A stretch of DNA of 64,000 nt from Hoeflea_A sp965249925 (GTDB taxonomy: Bacteria > Pseudomonadota > Alphaproteobacteria > Rhizobiales > Rhizobiaceae), in NCBI GenBank assembly GCA_965249925.1, contig OZ252260.1, positions 5,394,001 to 5,458,000 on the forward strand. The letters run 5' to 3'. Made by a program: the position numbers and the translations under genes. The notes under the pieces were generated by a model. It was given only the letters and a program-made list of their open reading frames with translations, made no database searches and had not been told where the DNA came from. Numbering within the stretch: the stretch's first letter is position 1; each line of letters opens with the position of its first letter. Positions 1-9,040 of the stretch are shown here, in pieces.

Positions 1-489
1 ATCCTGTGCCGCCTCGGCGGCAATCGCGACGCCAAAACCGGTGGCGCCAATCTCGTCGAGCGGAATACCACCAATCTCCCTCGGCAGACCGACTGACCGG
101 CCGATTTCATTGGTGATCCATGCCATGGCCTGCTCATCGGTGCCCATGTCCGGGCCCGGAATGTAACCTGTGATGTTTTCGATCGCCCGCGCGAAGGCGC
201 GGATGATCTGCTCCTTCTCCCGCACCGGCATTGCCGGATCGCCGACGATGACCGATTTCGCACCGCCGTGCGGAAGACTGGCAGCCCCATTCTTCCAGGT
301 CATGGCACGCGCCAGCCGCAGGCACTCTTCCAGGGTGACGTCCGGCTCCATGCGGGTGCCGCCGATCGCCGGGCCGGCTGCGATATTGTCGACGACGACG
401 ATGCCCTTCAGGCCGGCGGCCGGGTTATGGAGGTGGATGATTTTGGCCGGTCCGAATTCGTCGCAATATTGAAACAGGTTGTCAGCCAT
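1..489 (-). CDS. Glu/Leu/Phe/Val dehydrogenase, partial (C-terminus beyond left edge)
   Basis: The first 163 codons of an NAD(P)-dependent amino acid dehydrogenase, read leftward from the ATG at 487-489 and still open at base 1. Enzymes of this family oxidatively deaminate a branched-chain or related amino acid to the 2-oxo acid. The visible part is the substrate-binding domain: AGPAIGGTRM near residue 40, MTWKNGAASLPHGGAKSV near residues 66-83 with the glycine-rich segment and the catalytic-type lysine, and GPDMGTDEQAMAW near residues 116-128. The short N-terminus and the GGTRM form favour leucine/valine-type dehydrogenases over the longer glutamate dehydrogenases. The NAD-binding half is off the window, so specificity cannot be judged. 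Confidence 0.88.
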   Translation of the reverse strand, partial: MADNLFQYCDEFGPAKIIHLHNPAAGLKGIVVVDNIAAGPAIGGTRMEPDVTLEECLRLARAMTWKNGAASLPHGGAKSVIVGDPAMPVREKEQIIRAFARAIENITGYIPGPDMGTDEQAMAWITNEIGRSVGLPREIGGIPLDEIGATGFGVAIAAEAAQD

Positions 490-562
490 GATCCTACAGT
501 TCCCTTGTTCCAGCACAGAGAAAGCCTAACGGGTTCGCCAGCGGGACATCAACCGATTGGCG

Positions 563-2215
563 TCATTCGTTTGTTCGAAAAACGGTGAGTTGAACGATCA
601 TAATCGTCAGCAGCGGTGCTACGAGTGCAACGACGGCAACGGTGATCAATAGCCAGCCGAGCGACGCATAGTCGGCCTCCACAAGGACCATTCCGGTGTC
701 TCGATCCTGCACCTCCCGGGTGATGACAAAAACCTGATTGAGATACTTGGTGATTAGGCTGCTCGCCGACAGCGCCAGGTTGGTGAAGGATGCCATCACG
801 GCGAAAAAGGTCGCCTTCAGCGCGGGCGGAGCGTTCTTGGCGATCCACGCCAGCATCGGGATCATGGCAATCTGACCCAGCGGCGATTCCACCGCCGTGT
901 CGACGATGGCAATGAAGCGTGCGTCGACGACACCACCGGTCAAAGGACCGGTCCAGTGATGCAGTCCGTAGTACAGACCGATATTGGGCAGTGCCAGAAT
1001 GGCGGCGGCGATCGTCAGCAGAATGACGATATAGGTGATGGTCCTCGACGCCATCAGCGGTCTCAGCAGGATCATTCCGGCCAGCGTCAGTATCGAGGCG
1101 ATCAGCGACAGCACGGACAGGAATTGCTGGTCGAATCCCAGAATATCGATGTTGAACCAGGTGAGGCCGGCGCCAGTTGTGGGCACGGCACGGAATACGA
1201 ATATGATGATGGCGGTACCGATCAGGGCCCGGGCGTGTTCCGGCTCCAGCACCGATATCAGCTGTCGCATGAGGATCAGAACGATCGCCATCGAGCCGAC
1301 AAAGACGATCTCCTGTGACAACGCAAGGTTCGACAGACCGACGGTCAAGGTCAGCAAAACAAAGGCGATGCCGCCGATAAAGTACCAGTAGTTGGGCTCG
1401 GCTTCCTCGTCCGACCGGTGCAGCAGGGTGTCGATCTGTTCAGGCGTGTGACCCAGTCGCTCCAGCGACCGGCGACGATTGCGGTACATCAGCCCGGCCA
1501 GGATGACGCCGGAGACCGAAATGGCCGGAATCACCAGCGCTATGAGATAGATTCGCTGATAGATCGCAGCTTTCTGATCTTCGCTCATCGTCTCGACGCC
1601 AGCGAACATGAAAATGTTGAGAAGTGCCACCGCGACAAGGCCGCTGATCACAGCGATCCGGCCAAGCGTCTGCATGGTGGTGTGCAGGGCTTTCGATTGC
1701 GCCGGATCGATCGGCGTCCCGTCCGGCGCAACGCGCGGCACGGCTTCAACTGACATCGCATCGGCCACCGAGTCCTGGATCACATAACCGCTTGGTGCGA
1801 GCAGGGCGCTGACCACAAACCAGGCTTCCAGCGGCATGATCTCGCCCATGTCCGCGGGATAGGCGATCAGCGCATACATGATGAGCAGACTGCAGGCGAC
1901 CAGTCCGGCACCGGCGTAGATCAGCATCGCTTTCCAGCGCCAGATCAGGTCAACCAGATGTCCCAGCGGCATCTTCAGCGCCCAGGGTATGCCGGCCCAG
2001 AAGGCAAGGCCAGCGAGAAACGCCGCCGAAAGTCCGAGATACTCCTTGACGAAAAAGGTGCCAACGATCGCCGTAAGGCCGGATATGCCGGCTGCGAAAT
2101 ACACCATCAAAGGCGGCAGGAAGGACCAGCGAAACTGCCGGTAGAGGTCGAAAATGACAGAGTCGATCCATTTTCGAACCGTGGCGATCGTCTGCTGCCG
2201 GGACCGTTCCAACAC
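563..2215 (-). CDS. Folate/biopterin transporter (FBT/BT1)-like membrane transporter
   Basis: An integral membrane protein of about 550 residues with roughly twelve hydrophobic segments. The segment GYVIQDSVADAMSVEAVP, following a pair of helices, resembles the conserved acidic motif of the FBT/BT1 branch of the major facilitator superfamily (folate, biopterin or related substrates). The C-terminal FFAVMASFTNLALSASSL block also fits that branch. The reading frame extends up to a TTG at 2272, but the GTG at 2215 has a GGAAAGG ribosome-binding site about five bases upstream and is preferred. The gene is divergent from the FHA-protease gene, with about 110 bp between starts. The substrate is not known; family assignment is from motif memory. 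Confidence 0.72.
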   Translation of the reverse strand: MLERSRQQTIATVRKWIDSVIFDLYRQFRWSFLPPLMVYFAAGISGLTAIVGTFFVKEYLGLSAAFLAGLAFWAGIPWALKMPLGHLVDLIWRWKAMLIYAGAGLVACSLLIMYALIAYPADMGEIMPLEAWFVVSALLAPSGYVIQDSVADAMSVEAVPRVAPDGTPIDPAQSKALHTTMQTLGRIAVISGLVAVALLNIFMFAGVETMSEDQKAAIYQRIYLIALVIPAISVSGVILAGLMYRNRRRSLERLGHTPEQIDTLLHRSDEEAEPNYWYFIGGIAFVLLTLTVGLSNLALSQEIVFVGSMAIVLILMRQLISVLEPEHARALIGTAIIIFVFRAVPTTGAGLTWFNIDILGFDQQFLSVLSLIASILTLAGMILLRPLMASRTITYIVILLTIAAAILALPNIGLYYGLHHWTGPLTGGVVDARFIAIVDTAVESPLGQIAMIPMLAWIAKNAPPALKATFFAVMASFTNLALSASSLITKYLNQVFVITREVQDRDTGMVLVEADYASLGWLLITVAVVALVAPLLTIMIVQLTVFRTNE

Positions 2216-2324
2216 TCCACCCTTTCCAGCGTTGTTCAGATCAGGTGTTGGGGATGGCTTCAATGATATCAATCAATGTTCGCCGCATCACGGCTCTGCT
2301 AAGGTAACGGGGACAGGAACAAGC

Positions 2325-3911
2325 ATGGAAGCTGATACGACATCAGGTGCCGCCGAAACGAACGAAGAGGAGGCGGTCGCCGCCCTCGATCATCTGACTG
2401 GCCCGGCACGCGGAACGATGACCTGGTTGTGGCAGTCGTCGGTCAATCTATGGCTCAATCCCGAGGGCGTTATTCACCCGTTTACGGCTGAGCCCGGACA
2501 ATCGGAAGGCAGACCGGCGGCTCGCCTCCATCGGGCCGGGCAGAGTTACGTGATCGAAGCCTTTGAGGGATCCCCCTTATGGGTCAACGGACATCGGGTC
2601 AGTTCCCGCAAACTGATGCATGGCGACACGATCGAGTTCGGAGAAGACGGACCGATCTCCCGATATTGCCAATATGGCAACAGCCACCGAATTCGCGAAA
2701 ACATCGGCGATATTTTCGGCGACGCAGCAGCCTATTTCCGCAGCAGCCGCAAGCCCGTCGTACCGCGGCTAACCGGGACTTCGGCCGAGGCCGTGCGACG
2801 GTTGATCACCCAGACGACCATTCCGTTCAGGATCAGCGTGATCGTCGCACTGATCATATTGGCGGTCATCGCCTATCAGCAGGGCCGCCTGAACATGTTG
2901 CTCCAGCAGCAAATCGAAAGCGGCGTTGAAGAACTCGACAACTTCTCCCGAACGCTGGCACGCTCACGCGAAGAGGCTATTCGGCAACAGGATCTGGATG
3001 CGCTCAGCCTGGAGTTGCGGGGTCGGGTGGAAACCGCAACCGAGCGCATCGCCGAAATCGAACGGCGCTCCGCGGCAAGCGCCGACATCATCGCGCGGTC
3101 GTTGGCATCGATACCGTTTCTGCAGGGTGCTTATGGCTTTCGTGAAACGGAGGGCGACCGTTGGTTGCGGCATGTCCTGGATGAGGATGGAAACCGGTTG
3201 ATTCTGCCGAATGGACTGCCGGCGCTGTCGCTTGACGGCGAAGGACCGATCGCGGAACGTCATTTCACTGGCACCGGCTTTGCCATCGGCGACGATGGGC
3301 TGTTGGTCACAAACCGTCATGTCGGCGAGCCATGGGGTCGGGACGCCAACATACAGCCCCTCGTATCGCAGGGGCTGGAACCTCAAATGACCCGGTTTGT
3401 CGCCTATTTCCCGGGCAATACAGAGGGCCTTGCAGTAGAACTGGTCGGTGCCAGCGAAGAGGCCGATATTGCCCTGCTACGTTTCGTCGAAGCTGCAGAT
3501 GCCCCGAAAGGACTGGACCTGGCCACGGCACCCCCGCAGTCTGGCGAAGAGGTGATTGTCATGGGGTATCCGACCGGTCTCCGCTCGATGCTGGCGCAGG
3601 CCGGCGAGGCTTTCGTGCAAGACCTGCGAGAATCCGAAGATGTCGATTTCTGGAGCATTGCGCAGCGTCTGGCCGGCGCCGGGCGCATCATTCCGCTGGC
3701 CAGCCGAGGGATTGTCGCCAGGGCATCTGAGGAGACAATCGTCTTCGACGCCGATACCACGCATGGTGGCAGCGGCGGTCCTGTGCTCAACACCGATGGC
3801 GCGGTCGTTGCGGTGACCGCTGCGATACTGCCTGAATACGGTGGCTCCAACCTCGGCGTTCCGGTCGAAAAGGTGCGCCGTCTGTTGAGCCAGGGCGCCG
3901 CATCGAATTGA
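2325..3911 (+). CDS. FHA-like / transmembrane / trypsin-like serine protease fusion
   Basis: A 528-residue protein with three parts. Residues about 20-115 resemble a forkhead-associated domain (LWVNGHRVSSRKLMHGDTI pattern), which in other proteins binds phosphothreonine peptides. One membrane helix lies at about 171-188, followed by a charged coiled coil to about 245. The rest is a trypsin-like peptidase with a full triad: His332 in TNRHV, Asp381 in EADIALLRF and Ser483 in THGGSGGPVL. The topology predicted is FHA in the cytoplasm and protease in the periplasm. The ATG at 2325 follows ACAGGAAC; an upstream in-frame extension from 2154 overlaps the divergent neighbour and is rejected. There is no PDZ domain, so it is not a standard DegP/HtrA. 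Confidence 0.8.
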   Translation: MEADTTSGAAETNEEEAVAALDHLTGPARGTMTWLWQSSVNLWLNPEGVIHPFTAEPGQSEGRPAARLHRAGQSYVIEAFEGSPLWVNGHRVSSRKLMHGDTIEFGEDGPISRYCQYGNSHRIRENIGDIFGDAAAYFRSSRKPVVPRLTGTSAEAVRRLITQTTIPFRISVIVALIILAVIAYQQGRLNMLLQQQIESGVEELDNFSRTLARSREEAIRQQDLDALSLELRGRVETATERIAEIERRSAASADIIARSLASIPFLQGAYGFRETEGDRWLRHVLDEDGNRLILPNGLPALSLDGEGPIAERHFTGTGFAIGDDGLLVTNRHVGEPWGRDANIQPLVSQGLEPQMTRFVAYFPGNTEGLAVELVGASEEADIALLRFVEAADAPKGLDLATAPPQSGEEVIVMGYPTGLRSMLAQAGEAFVQDLRESEDVDFWSIAQRLAGAGRIIPLASRGIVARASEETIVFDADTTHGGSGGPVLNTDGAVVAVTAAILPEYGGSNLGVPVEKVRRLLSQGAASN

Positions 3912-3926
3912 AGTCGACGATAGTTT

Positions 3927-5153
3927 CTACTGGGCCGGCGCCAGTTGTCTGTCGACAGGTCTTTCAAGGATCGGCCAGTTGACGATCGCAGCCAGACCGC
4001 TGAGCGCCACACCCAGCCACCACACCGGATCGTAGCTGCCGAGCAGGTCGTAAAGATAGCCTCCGAGCCATACGCCGAGGAATGATCCGATCTGATGCGA
4101 AAAGAAAACGATCCCGCCGAGCATTCCCAAATGCCTTGTCCCGAACATGATGGCGACAAGCGCGTTGGTGAGCGGTACCGTGGACAGCCACAACAACCCG
4201 ATCACAATCGAGAAAACAACGACCGAAGCCGGTGTCTGCGGCAAGAGCAGGAACAGGGCGATCGTGACCGCTCGCGTCACATACAGACCGACCAGCAGCA
4301 TGGGCTTTGAATAACGTTGCCCAAGGATCCCGGAAGCCAGTGATCCGATAATGTTGAAAAAGCCGATCAGCGCCATTCCGATCACGGCATAATCGGCTGC
4401 GATCCCGATATCGCTGATATAAGCCGGGAAATGCGCCGTGACGAACGCCACCTGGAACCCGCAGACGAAAAATCCGGCAGTGAGCAACAGGTAGCCGTTG
4501 TAACCGAACGCTTCACGCAGCGCTTGCGCTGTCGTTTGTTCGATTTCGGCCGCCGATTGGGTTCCCGATTCCGAGTTTCCGCGTAAAGGCACAGCCAGGA
4601 TGGGGACCACAAGCATGGCCACCGCCAGATAGACCAGCGTGTCTGACCAGCCGACCGCATCGATCAGGCCCTGGGTTATGGGTGCGAAAACAAACATGCC
4701 GGCTGAACCGGCCGCTGTTCCAAGTCCGAAAGCCAGGGATCGCTGCTCCGGCGCCACATTGCGGGCAAAGGCGGCCAGGATGATACCGAACGAACCGGCG
4801 GCCACGCCTAGCCCTATCAGAATACCGCCACCGACATGCAACCAGATCGGGGCATCGGCAACAGCCATCAAATACAAACCGGCGGCATACATTACTGCAG
4901 ACAGCGCAAGCACACGCCAAGTGCCATAGCGGTCGGCGATGGCGCCGAACACCGGCTGACCTATGCCCCAGCACAGGTTCTGCAACGCCATGGCCAGTCC
5001 GAAAGTCGTACGATCCCAGCCGGTTTCGGCGAGCATCGGTAACTGGAAGAAACCCATGACCGAGCGCGGTCCGAAGGTCAGCCCGGCAATCAGGCAGCCG
5101 GTGACGATGATCAGCCAGGGGAACGTCGCCTTTGATGGGTGTGCTGCTGTCAT
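3927..5153 (-). CDS. MFS transporter, oxalate/formate-antiporter (OFA)-like
   Basis: A 408-residue major facilitator with twelve predicted helices. The N-terminal stretch GPRSVMGFFQLPMLAETGW followed by GIGQPVFGAIADRYGTWRVL is characteristic of the OFA/monocarboxylate-type branch, which exchanges or imports small carboxylates. It converges with the upstream protease gene, with only 15 bp between stops. The start ATG is preceded by a CGGGGG ribosome-binding site. A sigma70-like promoter lies at 5210-5239 on the same strand. The substrate cannot be read from the sequence. Confidence 0.82.
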   Translation of the reverse strand: MTAAHPSKATFPWLIIVTGCLIAGLTFGPRSVMGFFQLPMLAETGWDRTTFGLAMALQNLCWGIGQPVFGAIADRYGTWRVLALSAVMYAAGLYLMAVADAPIWLHVGGGILIGLGVAAGSFGIILAAFARNVAPEQRSLAFGLGTAAGSAGMFVFAPITQGLIDAVGWSDTLVYLAVAMLVVPILAVPLRGNSESGTQSAAEIEQTTAQALREAFGYNGYLLLTAGFFVCGFQVAFVTAHFPAYISDIGIAADYAVIGMALIGFFNIIGSLASGILGQRYSKPMLLVGLYVTRAVTIALFLLLPQTPASVVVFSIVIGLLWLSTVPLTNALVAIMFGTRHLGMLGGIVFFSHQIGSFLGVWLGGYLYDLLGSYDPVWWLGVALSGLAAIVNWPILERPVDRQLAPAQ

Positions 5154-5209
5154 GGATACCCCCGATCGGACATGGTTGTCGCATCATCACAGCGACGGAC
5201 CGCCACGAC

Positions 5210-5239
5210 CTCATAGGGCCCGGAACCATCCGTTGTCAA
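5210..5239 (-). promoter_or_regulatory. Predicted sigma70 promoter of the MFS gene
   Basis: On the minus strand a perfect -35 TTGACA (5239-5234) is followed after 18 bp by TATGAG (5215-5210). It lies about 50 bp before the MFS start codon. Visual match only. Confidence 0.5.
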
Positions 5240-5394
5240 AGCAGCAATATTGAGGGTTAGATCAATGAAATTGATGGAAGTGAATGGTTGCATGTCAGAG
5301 ATTGATTCAATCATTCGTGAAAAGTCTCTTGCATCTGGCATGCATCGAACATAAATGTACCCGGTCGGGTTCGCCGGCTTTTCTTAGAGCAGGC

Positions 5395-5415
5395 TTATGC
5401 TCAGAGTGAGCAAAA
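5395..5415 (+). promoter_or_regulatory. Candidate NadQ operator upstream of nadA
   Basis: A 21-bp inverted repeat with arms TTATGCTCA and TGAGCAAAA around a 3-bp centre, only one position being unpaired. It lies 58 bp before the nadA start. In Rhizobiales the nadABC operon is known from comparative genomics to be controlled by the COG4111 regulator NadQ, and such a regulator is encoded at 16875-17855. That this palindrome is its site is inference. Confidence 0.6.
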
Positions 5416-5422
5416 GTCGCGA

Positions 5423-5446
5423 AGTCCCGGACCAATATCCGGGACT
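5423..5446 (+). promoter_or_regulatory. Hairpin in the nadABC leader
   Basis: A perfect 9-bp stem (AGTCCCGGA pairing with TCCGGGACT) with a 6-base loop sits 26 bp before the nadA start and 7 bp after the palindrome. No U-run follows, so it is not a standard terminator. It could affect mRNA stability or start-site access. Confidence 0.5.
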
Positions 5447-5472
5447 CAACGAGACTAAGGGATATCGAGGTC

Positions 5473-6549
5473 ATGCTTCAACAGACCGTTGCAATCGACT
5501 CGAACGACTCAAAACGATCGACCACACAGGCGCAATTCCGGGCCATTGAGAGGCCTGACCTGAGTTATACACCCGCGGTGGCGCGCGAAACGGAGCCGCT
5601 TTATCAAAGGGTCAAGGACCATATCCCGGCGATCGAATGGCCCGTTTTCGCCCCCTATGTGCATGCCATCAACCGCCTTAAAAAGGAGCGCGGCGCCGTC
5701 ATACTGGCGCACAATTACCAGACGCCGGAAATTTTCCACTGTGTCGCAGACATCGTCGGGGACAGTCTGCAGCTTGCCCGTGAAGCGTCTAATGTGGATG
5801 CCGACATCATCGTGCAATGCGGCGTGCATTTCATGGCCGAAACCTCGAAACTGCTCAATCCGGACAAGACTGTACTCATTCCCGATACGAAAGCCGGTTG
5901 TTCGTTGTCGGAATCGATCACCGGGGCCGATGTCCGGCTGTTGAAAGAGGCCAATCCGGGAGTTCCCGTCGTCACCTACGTCAACACGTCGGCTGAGGTG
6001 AAGGCGGAAACCGACATTTGCTGCACCTCGTCCAACGCGCTCGCCATCGTTGAAAGCCTCGACGCCGATACGGTGCTCTGTATTCCCGACGAGTACCTGG
6101 CGATGAATATCGCAAAACAAAGCAGCAAGAAGATCCTTACCTGGAAAGGCCATTGCGAAGTGCACGAACGCTTCACAGCCGAAGAACTGCTGGCCTACAA
6201 GGAGAGCGATCCCGGCATCCAGATCATCGGGCATCCGGAATGCCATCCGGACGTCATCGCAGTGTGTGACTATTCAGGTTCGACCGCCGGGATGATCGAC
6301 TTTGTCAAGCGGCAGCGCCCGCCGAAGGTGCTTCTGGTAACGGAGTGCTCCATGGCGTCCAATATCGAGGCCGAGACCGAGGGCATCGAATTTGTCAAAC
6401 CTTGCAACCTGTGCCCGCATATGAAGCGCATTACCCTGCCGAAAATCCTCGACAGTCTGGTCGAGATGAAGGAAGAGGTGGTGATCGACCCGGCCATCGC
6501 CGACCGCGCGCGGCAAGCCGTTGAGCGGATGGTTGCGCTTGGCAAATGA
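5473..6549 (+). CDS. nadA: Quinolinate synthase A
   Basis: Condenses iminoaspartate with dihydroxyacetone phosphate to quinolinate, the second step of de novo NAD synthesis from aspartate, using a labile [4Fe-4S] cluster. At 358 residues it is of normal length. The repeated domain signatures are clear: ILAHNYQTPEI, IIVQCGVHFMAETSKLL, TYVNTSAEVKAETDICCTSS, and the C-terminal MASNIEAE and PCNLCPHMKRI. Conserved cysteines in VQCGV, ETDICCTSS and PCNLCPHMK are the candidate cluster ligands. First gene of nadABC: its end overlaps the nadB start by 4 bp, implying translational coupling. Likely under the operator at 5395-5415. Confidence 0.97.
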   Translation: MLQQTVAIDSNDSKRSTTQAQFRAIERPDLSYTPAVARETEPLYQRVKDHIPAIEWPVFAPYVHAINRLKKERGAVILAHNYQTPEIFHCVADIVGDSLQLAREASNVDADIIVQCGVHFMAETSKLLNPDKTVLIPDTKAGCSLSESITGADVRLLKEANPGVPVVTYVNTSAEVKAETDICCTSSNALAIVESLDADTVLCIPDEYLAMNIAKQSSKKILTWKGHCEVHERFTAEELLAYKESDPGIQIIGHPECHPDVIAVCDYSGSTAGMIDFVKRQRPPKVLLVTECSMASNIEAETEGIEFVKPCNLCPHMKRITLPKILDSLVEMKEEVVIDPAIADRARQAVERMVALGK

Positions 6550-8147
6550 ACCCCACAGTCAGCCTCTCGCCGAGATCGTGGTCGGCCATCGATGACATTG
6601 TTGTTGTCGGTGGCGGACTGGCCGGGCTTTATTGTGCTCTGAAACTGGCGCCGCGACCGGTAACGGTGTTGGCTGCTGCGCCAATCGGGCAAGGCGCCTC
6701 CTCAGCGTGGGCGCAGGCCGGGATTGCCGCTGCCGTAGGGCCATCCGATACGATCGAGAAACACCTTGAGGATACGCTGACCGCCGGCGCCGGCATCGTC
6801 GACACAAAGATCGCCCGTGCCATGGTGCGCGAGGGACCGCAGCGCATCGAGGATCTGCTGTCCTACGGCGTGCCGTTTGACCGCGATCTCGAAGGGCGGC
6901 TGGTTGTCGCGCGCGAGGCAGCGCATTCTGAGCACCGGGTGATCGGCGTTCGTGGCGACATGGCCGGCAAGGCCATCATGGATGCCCTCGTCGCGGCAAT
7001 TCGCCGAACGCCGTCGGTGCGGGTACTCGAGGGCTATGTGGTCGAGGAACTGACGACCGAAGGTCGCTTCGTTTCCGGTGTGATCGCCAGACCCGATTGC
7101 GGCCGCTCCCGCACGCGCGTCCTGCTTCCGACAAGGGCCGTCGTCTTGTGTTCGGGCGGCATCGGCCACCTTTTCGATGTGACGACGAATCCTTCGCAGT
7201 CTTGCGGAGGTGGACTGGGCATGGCGGCCCGCGCCGGCGCTGTAGTCGCCGATCCGGAATTTGTTCAGTTTCACCCGACGGCCATCAATATCGGCGGCGA
7301 TCCGGCGCCACTTGCCACTGAAGCGCTGCGCGGCGAGGGCGCCATCCTGGTGAATGACACCGGGCACCGCTTCATGCCGGACCGGCACCCGGATGCCGAG
7401 CTTGCGCCGCGCGATGTGGTGGCGCGCGGCATCTTCGCCGAAATCCTGGCCGGACGCGGAGCGTTTCTCGATTGCACACAGTCACTGGGCGCCGGGTTCG
7501 CCGAACGCTTTCCGACCGTCTACGGCTGTTGTCGCAGCGCCGGTATCGACCCGGCCCGCCAACCGATCCCGGTCATTCCGGCAGCCCACTATCACATGGG
7601 CGGCGTCCGCACCGGAGCCGATGGCCGCACCTCCGTAGACGGTCTTTGGGCTGCGGGTGAAGTCACCTCAACCGGCGCACACGGCGCGAACCGTCTGGCG
7701 TCCAATTCGCTGCTCGAGGCCGTAGTGTTCGCCGGCCGTGTCGCCGACGACATCCTGGGCACGCTGCCGGCTCCGAAAGCGAATGATCGGGGACGACCTG
7801 CGGGTGAATCCGATGATGTCGTGACCGAGGAAGACAGTCCTCCCATGAGACGGTTGCGCGCATTGATGGGTCGTCACATGGGCGTCATCCGGGACGGGCA
7901 GGGGCTTAGAACGGCGGCGCGGGCCATCGTTGAGATGGAGCACGACAACCGCAATGTGCGATTCTCCAACACGCTGACGGCGGCAAAGATGGTCGTGGCC
8001 GGAGCGGTTCGCCGGACCGAAAGCCGCGGTGGGCATTATCGAGCGGACCACCCTGAAACCCGTGGCGAATGGAAAGAGCGCACCTACCTTCAATTGTCCG
8101 ATGCTGACCGACTGCTTCATGAGACCGCAGAGGAGGCGTTCGCGTGA
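6546..8147 (+). CDS. nadB: L-aspartate oxidase
   Basis: FAD enzyme that oxidises L-aspartate to iminoaspartate, the substrate passed to NadA. The N-terminal dinucleotide-binding motif VVVGGGLAGLYCALKL is at about residues 19-34. Family signatures RFMPDRHPDAELAPRDVVARGI and HYHMGGVRTGADGRTSVDGLWAAGEVTSTGAHGANRLASNSLLEAVVFG-like segments follow in order, and the C-terminal helical domain closes the protein. Its 533 residues match the family. It starts inside the nadA stop (ATGA) and ends inside the nadC start (GTGA), so the three genes form one tightly coupled operon. Confidence 0.97.
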   Translation: MNPTVSLSPRSWSAIDDIVVVGGGLAGLYCALKLAPRPVTVLAAAPIGQGASSAWAQAGIAAAVGPSDTIEKHLEDTLTAGAGIVDTKIARAMVREGPQRIEDLLSYGVPFDRDLEGRLVVAREAAHSEHRVIGVRGDMAGKAIMDALVAAIRRTPSVRVLEGYVVEELTTEGRFVSGVIARPDCGRSRTRVLLPTRAVVLCSGGIGHLFDVTTNPSQSCGGGLGMAARAGAVVADPEFVQFHPTAINIGGDPAPLATEALRGEGAILVNDTGHRFMPDRHPDAELAPRDVVARGIFAEILAGRGAFLDCTQSLGAGFAERFPTVYGCCRSAGIDPARQPIPVIPAAHYHMGGVRTGADGRTSVDGLWAAGEVTSTGAHGANRLASNSLLEAVVFAGRVADDILGTLPAPKANDRGRPAGESDDVVTEEDSPPMRRLRALMGRHMGVIRDGQGLRTAARAIVEMEHDNRNVRFSNTLTAAKMVVAGAVRRTESRGGHYRADHPETRGEWKERTYLQLSDADRLLHETAEEAFA

Positions 8148-9007
8148 CCGGTGCCTATCCGCCACAACTGTCACCGATTTTGATCCGCGATAGCGTCTCG
8201 GCCGCGCTGCGGGAGGATCTCGGCCGCTCCGGTGATATCACGAGTCAGGCTACCATCCACCCTGACGCGCGTGCCCGTGCTGAACTGAGAATCCGCCAAC
8301 CCGGCCTCCTGGCGGGCATGCCATTGGCGGTAGCGGCGTTTCGGGAGATGGGTGATGACATCGTCGTTCTTGAGAACGTCACTGATTCGCAAGCAGTAGA
8401 ACCGGAGCAGGTCCTGGCACGCCTGGAAGGCAATGCCCGGGCGATGCTCTCGGCCGAGCGCGTCGCATTGAATTACCTGATGCACCTGTCTGGTGTGGCC
8501 ACAGCGACCGGTGCTTATGTGGATTTGATCGCCGGGACCGCGGCGAAAATCTGCTGCACGCGCAAGACGCTGCCTGGACTGCGTGCGCTGGAGAAATATG
8601 CCGTGCGCTGCGGTGGGGGATCAAACCACCGTTTTGGTCTCGACGATGCGGTGTTGATCAAAGACAACCACATCGCGGTTGCCGGAGGCGTCGTACCTGC
8701 CATCAAAGCCGCCAAAGCCTTTTGCGGCCACTTGGTGAGGATTGAGGTTGAGGTCGATACACTTGCTGAGTTGGAGCAGGCATTGTCGGCCGAACCGGAT
8801 GTGGTGCTGCTTGACAACATGCCACCCGAAATGCTGCGCCAGGCCGTGCAGATCAACGCCGGGCGGGTTAAACTTGAAGCCTCTGGCAATATCGACCTGA
8901 CGACGGTCAGGGCGATTGCCGAAACCGGTGTCGACTATATTTCGACATCGAAGATCACCATGGCCGCGCCGCCGCTCGATGTCGGGCTTGATATCGCGAT
9001 CGAATAA
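8144..9007 (+). CDS. nadC: Nicotinate-nucleotide pyrophosphorylase (carboxylating)
   Basis: Quinolinate phosphoribosyltransferase: joins quinolinate to PRPP with loss of CO2 and gives nicotinate mononucleotide. It has 287 residues, with the usual N-terminal domain and an alpha/beta barrel carrying CTRKTLPGLRALEKYAVRCGG, LIKDNHI and the phosphate-binding LEASGNIDLTTV and ISTSKIT segments. The start is a GTG overlapping the nadB stop, with AGGAGG seven bases upstream. Last gene of the operon. nadD and nadE are not in the window. Confidence 0.97.
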   Translation: MTGAYPPQLSPILIRDSVSAALREDLGRSGDITSQATIHPDARARAELRIRQPGLLAGMPLAVAAFREMGDDIVVLENVTDSQAVEPEQVLARLEGNARAMLSAERVALNYLMHLSGVATATGAYVDLIAGTAAKICCTRKTLPGLRALEKYAVRCGGGSNHRFGLDDAVLIKDNHIAVAGGVVPAIKAAKAFCGHLVRIEVEVDTLAELEQALSAEPDVVLLDNMPPEMLRQAVQINAGRVKLEASGNIDLTTVRAIAETGVDYISTSKITMAAPPLDVGLDIAIE

Positions 9008-9014
9008 CACTGAC

Positions 9015-9040
9015 CAGCACTTCGCCGCTGCCGAATGCTG
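9015..9040 (+). terminator. Possible weak terminator hairpin after nadC
   Basis: CAGCA(C)TTCG pairs with CGAATGCTG around a 7-base loop, with one bulged base, 7 bp after the nadC stop. There is no U-run, so intrinsic termination is doubtful. The rest of 9041-9236 shows nothing else recognisable. Confidence 0.3.

Larger units (their letters stand above)
5154..5472. other. Divergent intergenic region between MFS gene and nadABC
   Basis: A 319-bp region with no convincing gene. It holds the leftward MFS promoter (5210-5239), the operator-like palindrome of the nad operon (5395-5415) and a 9-bp stem hairpin in the nad leader (5423-5446). A short dyad ACCCG-GT-CGGGT at 5359-5370 is also visible but is not assigned. 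The stretch 5240-5350 is AT-richer than its surroundings and could carry further upstream control elements. Confidence 0.7.
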
